Assembly (NCBI GenBank): GCA_002286715.1
Contig: NSJX01000057.1
Span: 97,535 to 161,534, forward strand
Direction of reading: 5' to 3'
Length of the DNA stretch: 64,000 nucleotides
Source: Dentipellis sp. KUC8613
Lineage: Eukaryota > Basidiomycota > Agaricomycetes > Russulales > Hericiaceae
Positions 33,423 to 46,019 of this stretch are shown here, piece by piece. The notes below the pieces were generated by a model. The model did no database searches, was not told where the DNA came from, and was given only the letters and a program-made list of their open reading frames with translations. The translations under genes and the position numbers were made by a program. Positions within the stretch are counted from its first letter, which is position 1. Every line of letters starts with the position of its first letter.

Positions 33423-36072
33423 ATGTACATTGTCTCCCGACTTCTCTCACCAATAATCATATTCTTGCTGTTCTTCAATGAGATGGCGCCGGAATATTCC
33501 TTCCGTCTTCGCTTCTGATCTCGGGCTTTCATCGTGCGTCGAAGCGAAAGGATTGAGCATGTTCAACACTCGCGCCAGGGTGGGCTTTATTCGCCAAATC
33601 CTGGACTACTACCTGATTCAGAAGCGCCTGCTCTGCGTTCACGTGAACTTAACCATGGTCACCGGGGCAGGAAAACATGTACGAGAGATACCTATGCTTT
33701 TGATGTGTCGCGCACATCCACAAATCTGCAAATTCTGTCATTGAAGCTTGAAGCTTGAAGCCGTGCGCTCACTCATTATTTGGCTGGCCGTCAGATACCA
33801 TCCCGAGATATGCATATGGAGTATTATGGACCGTACGAAAACAAAGACAAGGGCGAGAGAACAGAAGAAAAAGAAGATACTAGATTGCGATAGAAACATT
33901 TTCTCGCGGGTGGTAAGTAGAAGAGGAACCTAGCGATATGGGACTTGAAGAAGACCAACTCCATGTCCCGATGCCCAGATCTGAATAGGCTCGTATAATT
34001 GGAAGGAAGCGATATTTGACTATCGCACGGCCGCGGCGGGCCGGCCACATCACTCTGCCACTTGTCCGTCGCTACTTACTCGGTCACCAGTTCCAGGATC
34101 CTTGGGTGTCTCTCCCAAGTTCATTCTTTGCCCGGACTGTCCGGCAATGAGAAACATCTTCTGCACACTGGGACAGACAGTGTAGCCGGCCTATACCGCA
34201 AGTCCATCTCACTCCTAGTTTTCGAGGCGGTCCACTGTCTGGCGATGTCTTCTGGTAAGCCCCGTCATGCTGGCACTTTCGAGATCGCTTGTCCTGTTCT
34301 CCAGGTCTGAACCCGTCCTTGGTACAAAGGAAGAGCTGGAGGCGAAAAAAGGATGCATCGACATCCTAAGTGGTCAGGGCGATGCGCCATGACGGCAAAT
34401 CCTATCTTCCACTGTTGTCGAGCATCGAAGATCTTCGATGGATCAGAGTAGGACCCGCTGATTTCGGTGAGCCCATTCTCTTCTCAATCAGGATAGAAGC
34501 TATGGTCTACAGATGATACTGAGGGATAGATACCACTGTCAAGACCAACCTTAGCAGCACCCTCAACTACAGCATTAGCACGAACCACAGACTTTCTGCT
34601 AACGACACGACGGGCTCTACGTCTCCCCCATTACTTCTATCTGCTCATAACACACACCTGACGCCCTCTACAGAACCACGGGCATAGGCCACGACCGCAT
34701 AAAGAGCCGAGCTCGCTCGCTCAGTCATGACCCACGTCCCAGAATCTGCATACCAGCCTGGGATATCTACAGCCTCTCGATAACCCGGTGATCCAACTGC
34801 AGTCCGAAACTGCTTTTTCTGTGCGCACCACTGGGAGAGCATGGACTTCGAGTCTGTTCATTTTCAGTTCCCACGGCCCTGGGTTTGTCGGCCCGTGCGG
34901 CCCGCTGCCTGCTGGACACGGCGGCTGCGATGGCAGGTCCCCAGCGAGTCCAGCGCAGCTGTTACATGCAACATTGCCAAACGGCAAGGCCACCTCCGTG
35001 GACGGAGACTCGTCGTATGCGCTTCCGGCTGTACGCGCGCCGTACACTCGTCAAGCTGAAGGCTTGGGTGCCCCTTTTACGCTGTTTCGTACGTCGTGAA
35101 TGGGCCGAAGGAGGCAATCCAGATGTCGGACGCTCTTGCCCCGGGGACACGCTTTCCCGAATGTCTGCAGCGCGGTGCTCTCGCAATTCGCAGCGTAGAC
35201 ACGAAATGGACGGCTAAGCGCGCCTTCGACGCTGGGCCTTCGCGGCGACGCCCTCGTCAACCACGTTACCGCATCGTCGCGGTCGAGGGATCGTTTGCAT
35301 TTCGGTCGTTCGTGCTGCGTACCTCGGACGTGAGCATGACCGACTCGCCCTTCCTCAACCATAGCACGATTTTCGCGCTCTTTTCCGACTATAGTACCTC
35401 GCTTACGATTCTTGCTCATCAACTCCTCCATCCATCGCAACGTACGTCCTCTGTGCCGGTGGCCAACGTGATCTCGCGCAATACAACCTGCCGTGCGTCA
35501 GCAGTCAGTAGACTTTCTGGCCGCTGGCAAGGTCGTAGGCGGACATCGCCGATGGCGGCGATACGCTGGGCGTTGTTCGCAGTCCCGCGAATGTGGCGAT
35601 GATGTAGAGATAGTGATCGCTGGTGTCCGTTGAGCACCACGCTAATCAACCTTTTTGATTGCCATCTGCAGTTCGAATCCAGCCCAGACGGGTGTTGATA
35701 CACGGTCCTTTTGTTCTTGTGAAGATATGGACTTGAAGGCGAACTGGGCACTGTACAGACTTCAATTGTAAGTCAATGTTTCCACTACTGTGCCCATTTC
35801 CGAGGCTCACACGAGTAAAATTTCTTTCTAGGTCCCCAAGTTGTGTAGACAGGCATACTTGTAAAGAAGCAGCACAGTAAGTTATAACATGTGCCCGCAT
35901 GAGTTTATCACGAATATGTTCCTTAATACCTGCAGTGCGCTACTATTACATGCGAAAACAAGAAAGCATATGGACGATAGCAAGACAAACAAACAAGAAA
36001 TTGCGAGACGTTGTCGGAGAACGCGAGGTCGGCAGCCTGGTCACCATAAGCAATTCCGTGATTCACGAGGAC
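33423..36072. other. Intergenic, with an unresolved GC-rich coding-like patch
   Basis: 33423-34700 shows nothing. About 34850-35600 is GC-rich with long open frames on both strands: plus 34788-35099 and 35096-35602, minus 34721-35047 and 35051-35440. None shows a motif I know or consistent splicing, so strand and identity are undecided. 35650-36072 shows only short frames. Confidence 0.4.
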
Positions 36073-37146
36073 TCAACCTCGGTGGATGTGGATGTGGATT
36101 TCGAAGGCCTGTGGTGAGTTCAGCATCATATAGACTCGACGGGATCGTTAGACAGGACTTACACAGTTGAACACCACTAGCCCCCGACCGTCTGCACCGC
36201 GCTGTACGCCGGCAGCGGATTCGCCAGCACCCTCGTTGCCCCCAAAGACCTTTCAAACACCAGGCAGGCAGATATCACGCAAGTCAGTGCGGTTTGGAAG
36301 TGACTGTAAAATTGGAGTACGCACCTCATCAACCTCCATCGGCACTGCTTCCCCGCGCTCGGCGCTGTGCACGAAGACCTATCAAATTCAGAGTGAAAGT
36401 AGATAATTGTGAGCGAGGTCCGGAAGTAATTACACAAGTTTCGGACGCACCTCATCGACGTCCATTGGTACTCCATTCCCGTTCTCACCGTGCTCGACGT
36501 CACAGTCGACATCCATGAATACTTCGTCGACATCCATTGGGTCTCCGAACAGCATCGGCGGCTCACACTGGTGTAGAGAACAGCCATCGCGCCGAAGAGA
36601 AGGGTGAGTACAGCACTTCGTATAGCTGGAATACCGAGACGGACCTCGAGGTCAGCAGGCGGGTCGACTGCCTGCGGCGAGCGCACGGAAATGTGAGTAC
36701 ATGCTCCTTCATTGTCAACAATCACACACGCACCATCCCATCCTCCCCATTTTGCCCTGCAGTGTTAACGTTCTCCGGTTGCTCAATCGGGTCCTGCAAC
36801 GGCGATTGGAGGAGCGGTGAGTAATCTATATGGGCAACGAGACAACAAATATGCGCACCATGGAAGATTCAACGCTGAAGTAGGTCGCAGAATGATAAAT
36901 GTAGGCGAAAGACGCGTTCGAATGCCTATGGAAGGAGGAGCTGACTTGGAGGGAGGAGCTCACTAGGAGGGAGAGAAGGCCGACGTCCGCTAGGGTGAGG
37001 CGCCGACCTGTCGGACAGGCATCGGTCACGAGCGCCTCGGTTACACGGTTATAGACCACCGGAATCAACTTCGAAGCCCAGCATTCAAGTAAATCCGCAT
37101 AGAATTCTTTAAAATGCCCTGGTACGCCTGTAATTGCCGCAGTCAT
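36073..37146 (-). CDS. Micro-exon gene with duplicated acidic exons, 226 aa
   Basis: Eight exons (37146-36964, 36925-36874, 36825-36734, 36671-36612, 36567-36451, 36378-36325, 36249-36163, 36108-36073) sum to exactly 227 codons; six of the seven introns are phase 0 or restore phase cleanly. The N-terminus is helical (GHFKEFYADLLECWASKLIP). The rest is acidic with three PM[DE]VDE[VA]F-like motifs: PMDVDEVF, VPMDVDE and VPMEVDE. Each of the last two ends an exon exactly at a GAG|GTGCGT donor. The 54-nt exon and its flanking introns look like a tandem duplication. Function unknown. The repeated acidic motif could be a docking site, which is inference. One donor (GTTGAA) is unusual. Strand choice rests on the splicing fit. 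Confidence 0.55.
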
Positions 37147-37483
37147 TCTGTTACCACAAACTAACACGGAACGATTTGCGCGGCTCGCCTATCTTCATCT
37201 CCAACATATTTTCTGGCCAAGCGCCCTAACCTCGAAAGGTGCGACCTGTGCCCAGAGCAACATTTCGAAGGCAGGCCAGCCATTACAAGATAATGTTTCG
37301 GAGGCACACCCGTCGCCAGCCTAGCCCACTCGTCCTCAAGTTAGAGTGCTTTCTCGGCGAGTTTCCACTCTTCACGGACCCTGGCATCGTGTTTGACTAA
37401 CTGAAGATGTCCCGCTGCGTGTGGCATCCTCCGGCCCGTGTCTCACGCCAAAACGACCATGCGCGCAACCCAGCAGCTGAGGG

Positions 37484-37714
37484 TCACAGTATACTGGCAC
37501 ATGCAACATTCACAGACCGCCTACGCCTGCCGCCGCTCAATTCTAAGAATATTTCAGCGACTTCAAGCACATTACCTCCCTTGACGGCGCCGGCTTCGTG
37601 ATACGATAGCTCGGTGCGCACGTCAATTCTTGCCGACGGGTGTACGCTCACAGAAAAAGCAGCATCATTTAATCCGCAGCACATGGCTTTGTCCTCGATG
37701 GGTAACCGAGCCAT
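37484..37714 (-). CDS. Doubtful short ORF, about 76 aa
   Basis: ATG at 37714. The reading contains FSVSVHPSARIDVRTELSYH and GGNVLEVAEIFLELSGGRRR, which looks more protein-like than its shadow frames. It has no recognised family and no clear partner exons. It may be one exon of a larger gene or chance. Confidence 0.25.
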   Translation of the reverse strand: MARLPIEDKAMCCGLNDAAFSVSVHPSARIDVRTELSYHEAGAVKGGNVLEVAEIFLELSGGRRRRSVNVACASIL

Positions 37715-38199
37715 GTCACCCTCTCGTCCGATGCAACGCTGCTTACCGCATACCAGGATCTTCCCGCCCCGAAACACACGCTTTCGCTCATGTGCACAAT
37801 TCGCAAAACTAGGTTCGTCTGCGAACCCAAATGCTCACAACACAGACTTCTGCCACCCACTCGATTCTGAGTGAAGATGAGAGTACACTCCCTCTACTAA
37901 TGTCATTGCACTTGGTCCCGCCCTCTTATTCTTGGCTGCGCAGTGACACCACGGCCTTACTATCAGGACGCCGAGCAGCGTACTACGTCCACAGGTATCT
38001 CCCTTCTTAAGATTTGTACCCATACATGTATAAGCTAATGCAAAGAGATACTCTACGAATACTTGTCATCATCCTCCACTTACGAGCGGCTTTTATGCAC
38101 TTATTTGCGCAGGTCATACTCGAGCCGTGGGGCCGCCGTGTTCTGCATGTCTGCCTACCTGACTTGAAGTTCACGGTGGCCTTGCGAGTCCAAGCAGCG

Positions 38200-38812
38200 T
38201 TGCACGTCGTGTCACATCAAGCAGGGAATGCGGGATGGTGTCGAGTGCGACTGGCAGCTGCGACACGCTGTGTGCACACAAAAAGTTCGCAACATCCATG
38301 CCCCATCACAGGAAGTGGGAGTGCATGAGTGGCTCGCTGTTGACAAGTTTGGAGTGGTAAGTACAGAAAGTCGGCAAAGTGACTTTCTTACTCACCTCGT
38401 GTGCATGGTCTAGCCCTATCATCCGTTGGCCTGCGTCCAACGATGCGCTGGAAGTGGCGCAGGGTCCTTTGAGGACGCATTCGCAACAGCGCTGGGTTCT
38501 GTACATCCGCACTGGCTAAGTCAAGGTCAAGAGACGGCGCACGCTTTGCAAGGTCTTTCGAGTTATGCGCCGTGGTCGCCGAGGGTGGCAGAGTGTAGAA
38601 TACCAGGAATTGTAAGCACAAGTCTGTCGTAAATGAGACCCTTACTTACCTGTTACGTGTAGTTATTAACTCGCGACGACTGTGTCTTCTTCCTTCCGCC
38701 AACACTTCGCAAATGCGTCGAAGTCTTCCCTCTATCGTTGTTTCGACCAGAAAAGCGATTTCGCAGTGGGATCTCGAACACGATTACTAGATGGCGGGAG
38801 AGCCTACATTGA
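38200..38812 (+). pseudogene. Possible decayed gene of unknown family
   Basis: Coding-like segments in plus-strand order are separated by intron-like spacers: WQLRHAVCTQKVRNIHAP and HEWLAVDKFGV before a gtaagt donor (38356), then SPIIRWPASNDALEVAQGPL and QQRWVLYI. The next block, DGARFARSFELCAVVAEGG, is in another frame. The last, RDDCVFFLPPTLRKCVEVFP, ends at a stop at 38812. A frame change near 38515 and a stop near 38598 suggest decay. The family is not recognised and an alternative splicing pattern may exist. Start undefined. Confidence 0.3.
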
Positions 38813-41130
38813 CGAGCAGGAGTACATACCGTAGAATTGCTATGCGGAGCAGTCTCTTGCGCGAAGAACGACGGAACTTGAGGTGGTCTGGAGAAGCTAA
38901 ACGGTCAATTTAGTGACAATGCTCACGGACTCGCTTTATCCATATATCAATATGTATACTTGAGATATGCTAGGAGCGACGAAAGATAGACAGAAGATTA
39001 TCGCTTTGTTCCGTGCGTAAGAAGGGCTCGAGCCACCGGCCCGCCGCGCGCCCGCTTACAGAATGTAGCCCTACCCTTCACCATCATCATCGCCGCGCGG
39101 CTGCAAAGGCCTACTCACAAATTGTCTAAAAGCAGGTGAGTAACAGAGCAAGTACTAATCTGGTATAGATTCAACTTGTCTTCTTCTATGTCGCTGTGCT
39201 GACTTGAAGTCCTCCGAACAGTCGCTGAAATTCTCACCATCGTCTCATGTTACCCTTCCCTTCCAACTTCGACACCCACACGCATCGGGCTTCTCAACGC
39301 CGACGTAAACCTCCTTTCCCAGCACCGGACGATTCTTCTTCGCGATCTTAGTGGCGGCTAGGTCGGCCTCTTTCACGCATCAGCTACAACTGCGACTGCC
39401 ACGACTATGACTGCGAATCAGACGAAGACGCGACTCCCCTTGAGTAGAGCATCGCCGGCGTGTATAGGAGAACGCAGCTGGTCCCCATCTTTGTTTCCAT
39501 ATGCTACTCGTCCCGGCGGATAATCTCTTCGTCCGGAACGGCTGTGTCCCTGGCCGAAAAGCTTCTGCGTATGGTATTGAAAGCCTCTCGGGGTAACAGG
39601 AAAGTCAATCATCAGTTCAATCGCACATTCGACATTCGTCGCTCACTATTTTGTCCATTATGCTTCATTCTTAGCGAATGCAGCAAACCGGAATTACCTG
39701 CAAGAGTCGTGCGCGTACGCGTCTCTGACCGCCCTTGACAGAACCAAGAAGTGCTGAGGCCTTCGCGAAGATACGGTCCGTTCGGCGGCGGCGTGCAGAC
39801 CGAGGATAATGGGAAATATACGTGGCCTCGACGAGACACATCCAGCATAACAGATAAGGGAATAGTGATTGCATGCACCTGAGAACTGAAGTACTGACGG
39901 GCGAAATCAGTGGCGAGAGGATGGCGGCGCCGCAGTCGTCGAGGCTTTGTCTCCCTGGTTCCCCCATCCGATTCAGCACGCTCCGCCATGCATCTGTGAT
40001 GCCGCTTGTCCAAGTCCGAACGTTCGGCCGTCCCCGTGAGGAGGGATCATAACCAAAGAAAGAAAGAACGAAAACTCGTGGTGTGTACAGACTCGTAAAT
40101 TTGACACAACAAACTTCTTATCATCCGCTCATCGCAATTATTTTCCACTACTTATTCGAATCGACCCATATATGCAAGAGCTGTTTGTGCCGCCGCTGGA
40201 ATCGCCTGCCTCATCTGTGGATGACGTTAGCACACTCAATACTGCACACCAGCCAGCCAGCCGGGATCCATGCGGCTCGCGGCTCCTCAGGTTTGAAATC
40301 GACGCACTGCACGTACGCAACAAGGGCGTTATAACGACCGCCGGCGATGCGCATCGTAAGGTGTCAGAAAGTGCGAGGCAGCAGGTGAAATCGGTGCGCC
40401 GTCGAAAAGCGGATATCGCGTAGGCGGTGTGGCCCACGACAATAACGATTGCACGCCGATAGGTTTCCCAATCAGATGTTTGGTATAGGGCTGCTTTGCT
40501 GACATCGTTCAGTAGCAGCGGCATACGTACCGGGTGGCATGTGCTGGCGGTACTGGGCTCGCACGTTCATTGCAGTAGTGTCTTCCGCGTTGTGGAGTCG
40601 GACCGCCTCAAGTCTACGCCTCGCACAAACATGGCACTCTCGCTACCTGCGTCGACGGTGCGCATTCAAAACAGCCGTCCGCGCGATCACGAGCGTGACC
40701 GCAGCCAACACTGGGTGCGCAAGCAATATCCAGCTGAAATGGTTTCCTGCCGCGCATGCACGCAAAGGTAGTATGTCCAGCTATGGACAGTACGGTGAGG
40801 GCTGTGAAAGGACAGTATGTAACGAATTTGGCTGACATCTCGCCGTGATCGAGTATAATGAGCCCCCGCAAGGCCATAGCACGGGCACCAGTTCTCGCAA
40901 TGCTATGGGTGTCGCTCAGCGCACAAACTCTCAGCAGGTGCTTGCGCTTTCGAGTGCATGCGATCTTGGGCCTTAACTGGTGTCGTAGATAATTCATAGC
41001 CTGTACATATTTGAAGGTAGATTTAATCATGAAATGCCATAGCCGTCTAGATCTGTGCGCATGAGTTGGGTGACGAGTCACGCGTCACAACTTCACACTT
41101 TTTCCTTCCTTCCTCCCTTTCTTCGCCTCA
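38813..41130. other. Intergenic, nothing firm
   Basis: No supported gene in 2.3 kb. A plus-strand frame at 40172-40423 and an overlapping minus-strand frame at 40138-40524 both have some coding character, but neither has motifs or splicing support. Confidence 0.4.
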
Positions 41131-42484
41131 ATGGAAGCCACTAGCCCACTTCCTGCTGCAGCACCATACTTGCACTCGCAGGGTTCCCTCAACTCTGACG
41201 ACATAGAGCTCGGAACGGGGCTCCGCATGGAGCTCGACGTTGATACAAGTCCCGCAAGCAACAGCGCGTCGTCCTCATCCCAGTGGCCCCTTTACATACC
41301 GCTCGCGCCGTACCTGCACCGTTTCAACAATTTCAAACGCTATCCGAAGCAGCACCGGTCGCCTTTCGTCACACGAGACCTCTGCTTCCGCATACGTGCC
41401 CGTTTGGTCGTCGCCCATCTCCTCATTCGGTAAGAGCGTCGTTGTCCTGCTCCTACACGTCCCTTCTACCCTCGCGCACCCCCAATTCCAATGGCCGCGT
41501 CCGCTTTCGCAGGCCTTCTTCCCCTGGCCGGCTAGGTAGGTTACCCTTCGATCATAGCCGGCAGTGTGAACACGCGTCCTCGGACTAGTATGAACAGCTG
41601 CGTGTCCCCACACTGCTCGTGGGCTCGAGCACCAAGAGGCGCATCCATGTCCGTCATGCGCCCCGAGTGCCGCCGTCCACAACTCCCTCTGTGACATCGA
41701 GCGAGGCTGCATCATGTATCGACACCAGGCACGACACTCGTGGCTCCGCTGCTGGCGAAGGCTTTCCGTTCCCCGAAAACGAGCTGTTCCACGTCGCACA
41801 AGCAAGCGAGCGAGCACAAGTACCGCATGACGCACGTCTCAACTTTGCGCCCTCGAAGGACCTCTAGAAATTCCAGGCCTTGCTTGCGGATGGCGAATCA
41901 CTGTGACTCTATGAATGAGGGCAAGCTGTGGAAGTTCGAGGAGGCGGAGTATATGCGCAGGTGATTTATGTATGTCATTGTCGACTCTCGACCCCCGTGC
42001 GGCTCTGCGCGCGCGAGCGCAGGCGCCGCGCACGTTTGTGTATGTGCGCGCTCTTGACACTGTTCCGCGTGGCCTCGACGCCGCCCATGATGCTCCCGAA
42101 TTGGCCCTTCCTCCCGATGCCGGACACGCTCATCTCGCAGGTTCAAGAAGACTGGGCTTCGTGTGTCGTCTTTCTCTTCCTCTCTGTAACTACGTACTGA
42201 TCAAATGCACGCAGGCTACTATAGCCACTATCGCCGCCCACGGTGCGATTGGCGCACGCCTGCTGACGAACAGCCAGCGCGAGTGCCTGCAGCACTCAAA
42301 ACCATCGTATCACTTATGCTTGTGCCTGCTCCCTCTGCCCTACAATGCACATCCACGACGCCGCACTCCACTGCAGGTATTCGTCGTGCCGGGACTGGCA
42401 CTGGCCGTCAGCACGTGTAGTGGTGGCTTCGGGACCTTCATCGGTGTGAAAATGCGTGCTCTATTTGAGAACATTTACTCATAG
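41131..42484 (+). CDS. Doubtful multi-exon gene
   Basis: A first segment (ATG 41131) is acidic and Ser-rich (LNSDDIELGTGLRMELDVDT). A later segment starts MNEGKLWKFEEAEYMRR near 41911 and can be spliced over two GT-AG introns into LFRVASTPPMMLPNWPFLPM, then ATIATIAAHGAIGARLLTNS, ending at 42484 with FENIYS. Whether the segments form one gene is unclear, and the middle (41430-41900) is GC-rich without a preferred frame. No family recognised; possibly a small membrane protein. Confidence 0.3.
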
Positions 42485-43969
42485 TGCCAATGTGTAATAT
42501 TATCTAATGCACTATGGACGAATGGATGGTCCATTGTGAGTGAGTGACGTCGCTCGTGATTCGGGCGCAATTTGTACGAGTCGGATGCGACTCTCAAATG
42601 TCGGTCGTGAGTCGCGTGTCTGCAATCGCAACAGACACGACAGCCGATTCGCGGACTCGCGAAGTCGTTTGTCGGCGTCGTGTCGTGTCGGCGTCGTGAT
42701 TTTTTTCGAAGCATATAGTTTGATAAAATTTTGAATTTAGTCAAGCCTTTTTCCGTAGTTATGAGGGGTGGTAATATTTGAAATTATATCTCAATATATC
42801 TGATGAAAAAATGTTGAAGAAAATAGTAATTATTTCTCACTTAATTCAAACTATTTCTGCCGGATATGCCTAACGTTGCCCACAGTGTACGGAGCATAAT
42901 TACCACTAGGCCAGCTAGCTGTATAAGACACAGAAAGTAACATGGCCATATGACGCTTTTTCGCACTTATGGAATACTTTTCAGTCTCGCCCGAAAGGCT
43001 CTCGAATAGTACAGCATAACGGAGCGGGCTGCATCACAACTGTGTGTCCACATCCTGTGTTCCTGGGACAATATGAAGCAGATCTCAGCTGAAATATTGT
43101 ACACGAGATTGGAGTGGTGGGTACATACGAGAAATGAGACCTGATAGGTGCGCGAGAGGCGCGCCACTTAGCGGAATCTCTTCGAGCGCGAGAAAGACAG
43201 CGGCTAATCTCAGCCCGAACGAGGGATACTGAGCGCGCCCTGGGTGGCGGCTATGTCGTTCCTTCACTCGTTACATACACGTCAATGAGGATCATGCTAC
43301 GCGAGCCGAACATCTTGCGTGTCGTGCGCAAGCTCCCGATTCTTTGCTAAATCTGACCATCTAAAAGCTCTTTGGCAGCTATACTCGTGCATTGCAATGC
43401 TTGCGCCCAAAGTACACTCAGCGGGGCGGATACCGAAGGTTCGCAATCGACTTCAACCTTGATGCTGTGCGGGAGAAGCTGAGGTGGAGGAGAAAAATGC
43501 GCTGGGCTTTGGCACGGGGCAGATTGGTGCGGGGTATCTTATCTAATCTCATGATCATACGTTACCATTAAGCAATTACATTGCCATAGGCCATTATCAT
43601 TTCGATTGCATGGTCATGTAATGGTAATGATCCGAGGCCTCTTATCATGTCATTATCATATCGATGATTATGGGTTTCTATGATAATGCTAATTTAAGTT
43701 TTCCGACAGGTTGCGTCGTGTCTGCAATATTTGGGTCCCGCCGGCGCTGCTGTATTCGAGGTGAGTCTCGCTCCTGGCTATATGCGATACGGGTGACGCA
43801 TATATTTGCGTTGTGAGTCCAAGTCCTCTGCTCGCCCACCTCGATACTAGATTCCTCCCCAAGTACTGCATGTCGCGCCTCTCGCTCTCAGCGCCCGCCT
43901 CCGATCGTCTTCGGCCGCACATCTACGACCGCAACCCTAATTAAACACCTCGATCGACGAGCATTACAA
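42485..43969. other. Hairpin-rich and AT-rich non-coding region
   Basis: 42535-42705 is dominated by permuted GTCGTG/ACTCGC words, with a perfect 8-bp hairpin (CGTGTCTG at 42615-42622 against CAGACACG at 42632-42639). 42705-42900 is strongly A/T-rich. 43540-43690 contains ATTACATTGCCAT opposed by ATGGTCATGTAAT with two mismatches, plus repeated CATTATCAT words. No gene seen. Confidence 0.55.
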
Positions 43970-44589
43970 TTAATTATCAGTATAATCAGGGTACGACGCG
44001 AAGATAGATCTACTTACGCCCGAGCGAGCGACGGCCGTTCGGAGATCCGGCAACAAGCGGACGCAGACAACGCAGGGATCCGTGGCCACATATCCATATG
44101 TACATGCACGCGAGTGTGTAGGCATAAGTATATATGGGCGGTCTAGATCTGCATGACACGTATGTACGTACGTACGCGGGGCCCTGGTTTCGACCCATGC
44201 ATACTGTTTGATAGGTGCAAGGCGATTGGATGGGCAAAGCTTATAATAAGCTGGGGCGCGCGCGTCGCGCTTGCGTCTGGCATGAGCGTGGATGGGGATG
44301 TGTTGGCGGCGGTGCGATGTGTGATGGGAGATGGGTGGAGGAGGGACGACAGGCAACCTGGGATGCGCCGGTGGGGTTGTGAACGCCGAGTTGGTGAGTC
44401 TTTGACTTGGGGCACGGAGCAAGTACGACCGACGCACGCAGATTCTCAGGCAGAACCCAATGTAATAGAACTCCAAACCTGCACATACACCTCGCCTTCG
44501 GCACCTTCCCAAGCCCGATCGACCCTCGACACCCGATCGACCAAGACCCTTCTCGTACCGGCACCAAACGACCGCACGAACCTTGGCAC

Positions 44590-44960
44590 GCACGCACTCG
44601 CTCGATCGCCGAGTGCACTCGCATCCCCAAATATTCTGATACTTATGCTCGCATCCCCATTCCGACGCCCCCACCCGCATCCACTTCGACGCCCCCGCCC
44701 GCATCCCCATCTCGACGCCTAGGTCCACATCCGCATCCGCATCCCCATTCCAACACAACACAACACCTACCTGCGCATTCCGAGTCATCCCCAGCCCGGG
44801 CCCGCCGCCTAGCCTAGCAGTACGCGTTCATCCACTTCCCGACGCCCCCGCTTGCAGACCTGTCCCGACGCTTGCGACTCCATTTCGATGCCGCGTATGC
44901 GTTCGACGTTCATCTCCTTCTCGACGCGTGCCGCGAGCATCCCCGCTCGACGCCCGCGCT
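44590..44960. repeat. Degenerate GC-rich minisatellite
   Basis: Repeated units of the type GACGCCCCCGCCCGCATCCC, with imperfect spacing of about 20-30 bp. Long frames run through it on both strands, as expected from stop-poor repeats; I do not call them genes. Confidence 0.6.
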
Positions 44961-45063
44961 CTCGCTTCCGTCCCCACGGCACGTCTCCTACCGCCTCGGC
45001 GAGCTCGGGCTCGCGAGGTGCGGATCGCGGATCGCCATCGTGCGTAGAGCGCATTGACAGGGG

Positions 45064-45247
45064 CGCTGAGCCTGAGTACTGGGTGCTGAGTGTCGGTGTT
45101 TCGGTACGAGCGGGAACGGGATGAGAGGAGAGCTCAGAGGATACGGAGGATAGGGCGCACTGGTGCGAGCGGGGTGCAGATCAGAGAGCGGGGCGCACGC
45201 TGAGCTTGAGTGATGAGTGTTGGGTGTCGGTGTTTCGGGACGAACGT
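45064..45247. repeat. Two direct repeats of about 50 bp
   Basis: Units at 45064-45115 and 45198-45247 share GCTGAGCxTGAGT...GGGTGxTGxGTGTCGGTGTTTCGG with a few differences, 134 bp apart. No coding meaning seen. Confidence 0.65.
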
Positions 45248-46019
45248 CTTCGAACGGAGCTGTGGGCTGCTGATACGCACGTAGGATGCGGCAGAGTGTA
45301 CCTCTGTGTCGAGTCGAGCATCGAGCATTGCGTCGAGCATCAAATAAAGCATCGAAAATGTTAAATATGTGCTCGAGAACGAGCGCGAGGACAAGGATGA
45401 GACCCGACCCAACCCAACCCATGCACATACGTGCTGCAGCCCGTGGCGAGTATACCCAGCTCTTCAAAGGCTTGAATATCTGTCGCGTCTTGGAGTATCC
45501 AAGCTGAACCTAAAATAAGAGTACTAGTACACTCCACGTGTACTAGGAGTGGATCCAATACTGAGGTTACACAGAACTGGGAAGTGAGAATCAAGAAGCG
45601 ACAACCGGTCCCCGAGGGGTAGCCTGTTGCTCATGGATGAGATTGAGTGTCCTGGAGAGGTGTATGCGTGCGTGTGTCGAGCAGAGTGGACCGCAGCTGG
45701 GAGGTGGCAGCGGAGGGTCGAGATTCGAGATTCGAGAAGCGGCCTCGTATCACAAGCGTCGAGCATCCTAATTTTTTTTTTTTCGCGCGACAGCCAGGCG
45801 CGAGGAGGGGGTTGTTGTTGTTGTTGTTGCCATTGTCCACCTCCCTATTTCGAGGAGGACAACATTCAAAATTTTTTTGCTTTTGCTTCGAAAGGGCAGG
45901 GAGGGTGTTCTACGGATGGATCCGGAAAGGAAGGAAAGGAAGGAAACTTGAAGGGAAAGGGAGTTCTAGAGGGGAGGCGGTTACTGCGATGTATGCGTGT
46001 ATGCGGGCGGGGCGGGCTC

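Noticed and set aside
34721..35602. Secreted or repeat-rich gene in the GC-rich patch
   Set aside because: Frames on both strands are equally open, with no signal peptide, motif or consistent introns. Kept only as unresolved sequence.
43970..44817. Long frames on both strands in the GC-rich minisatellite
   Set aside because: Stops are rare in the repeated unit, both strands are open, and no motif or splicing supports either.
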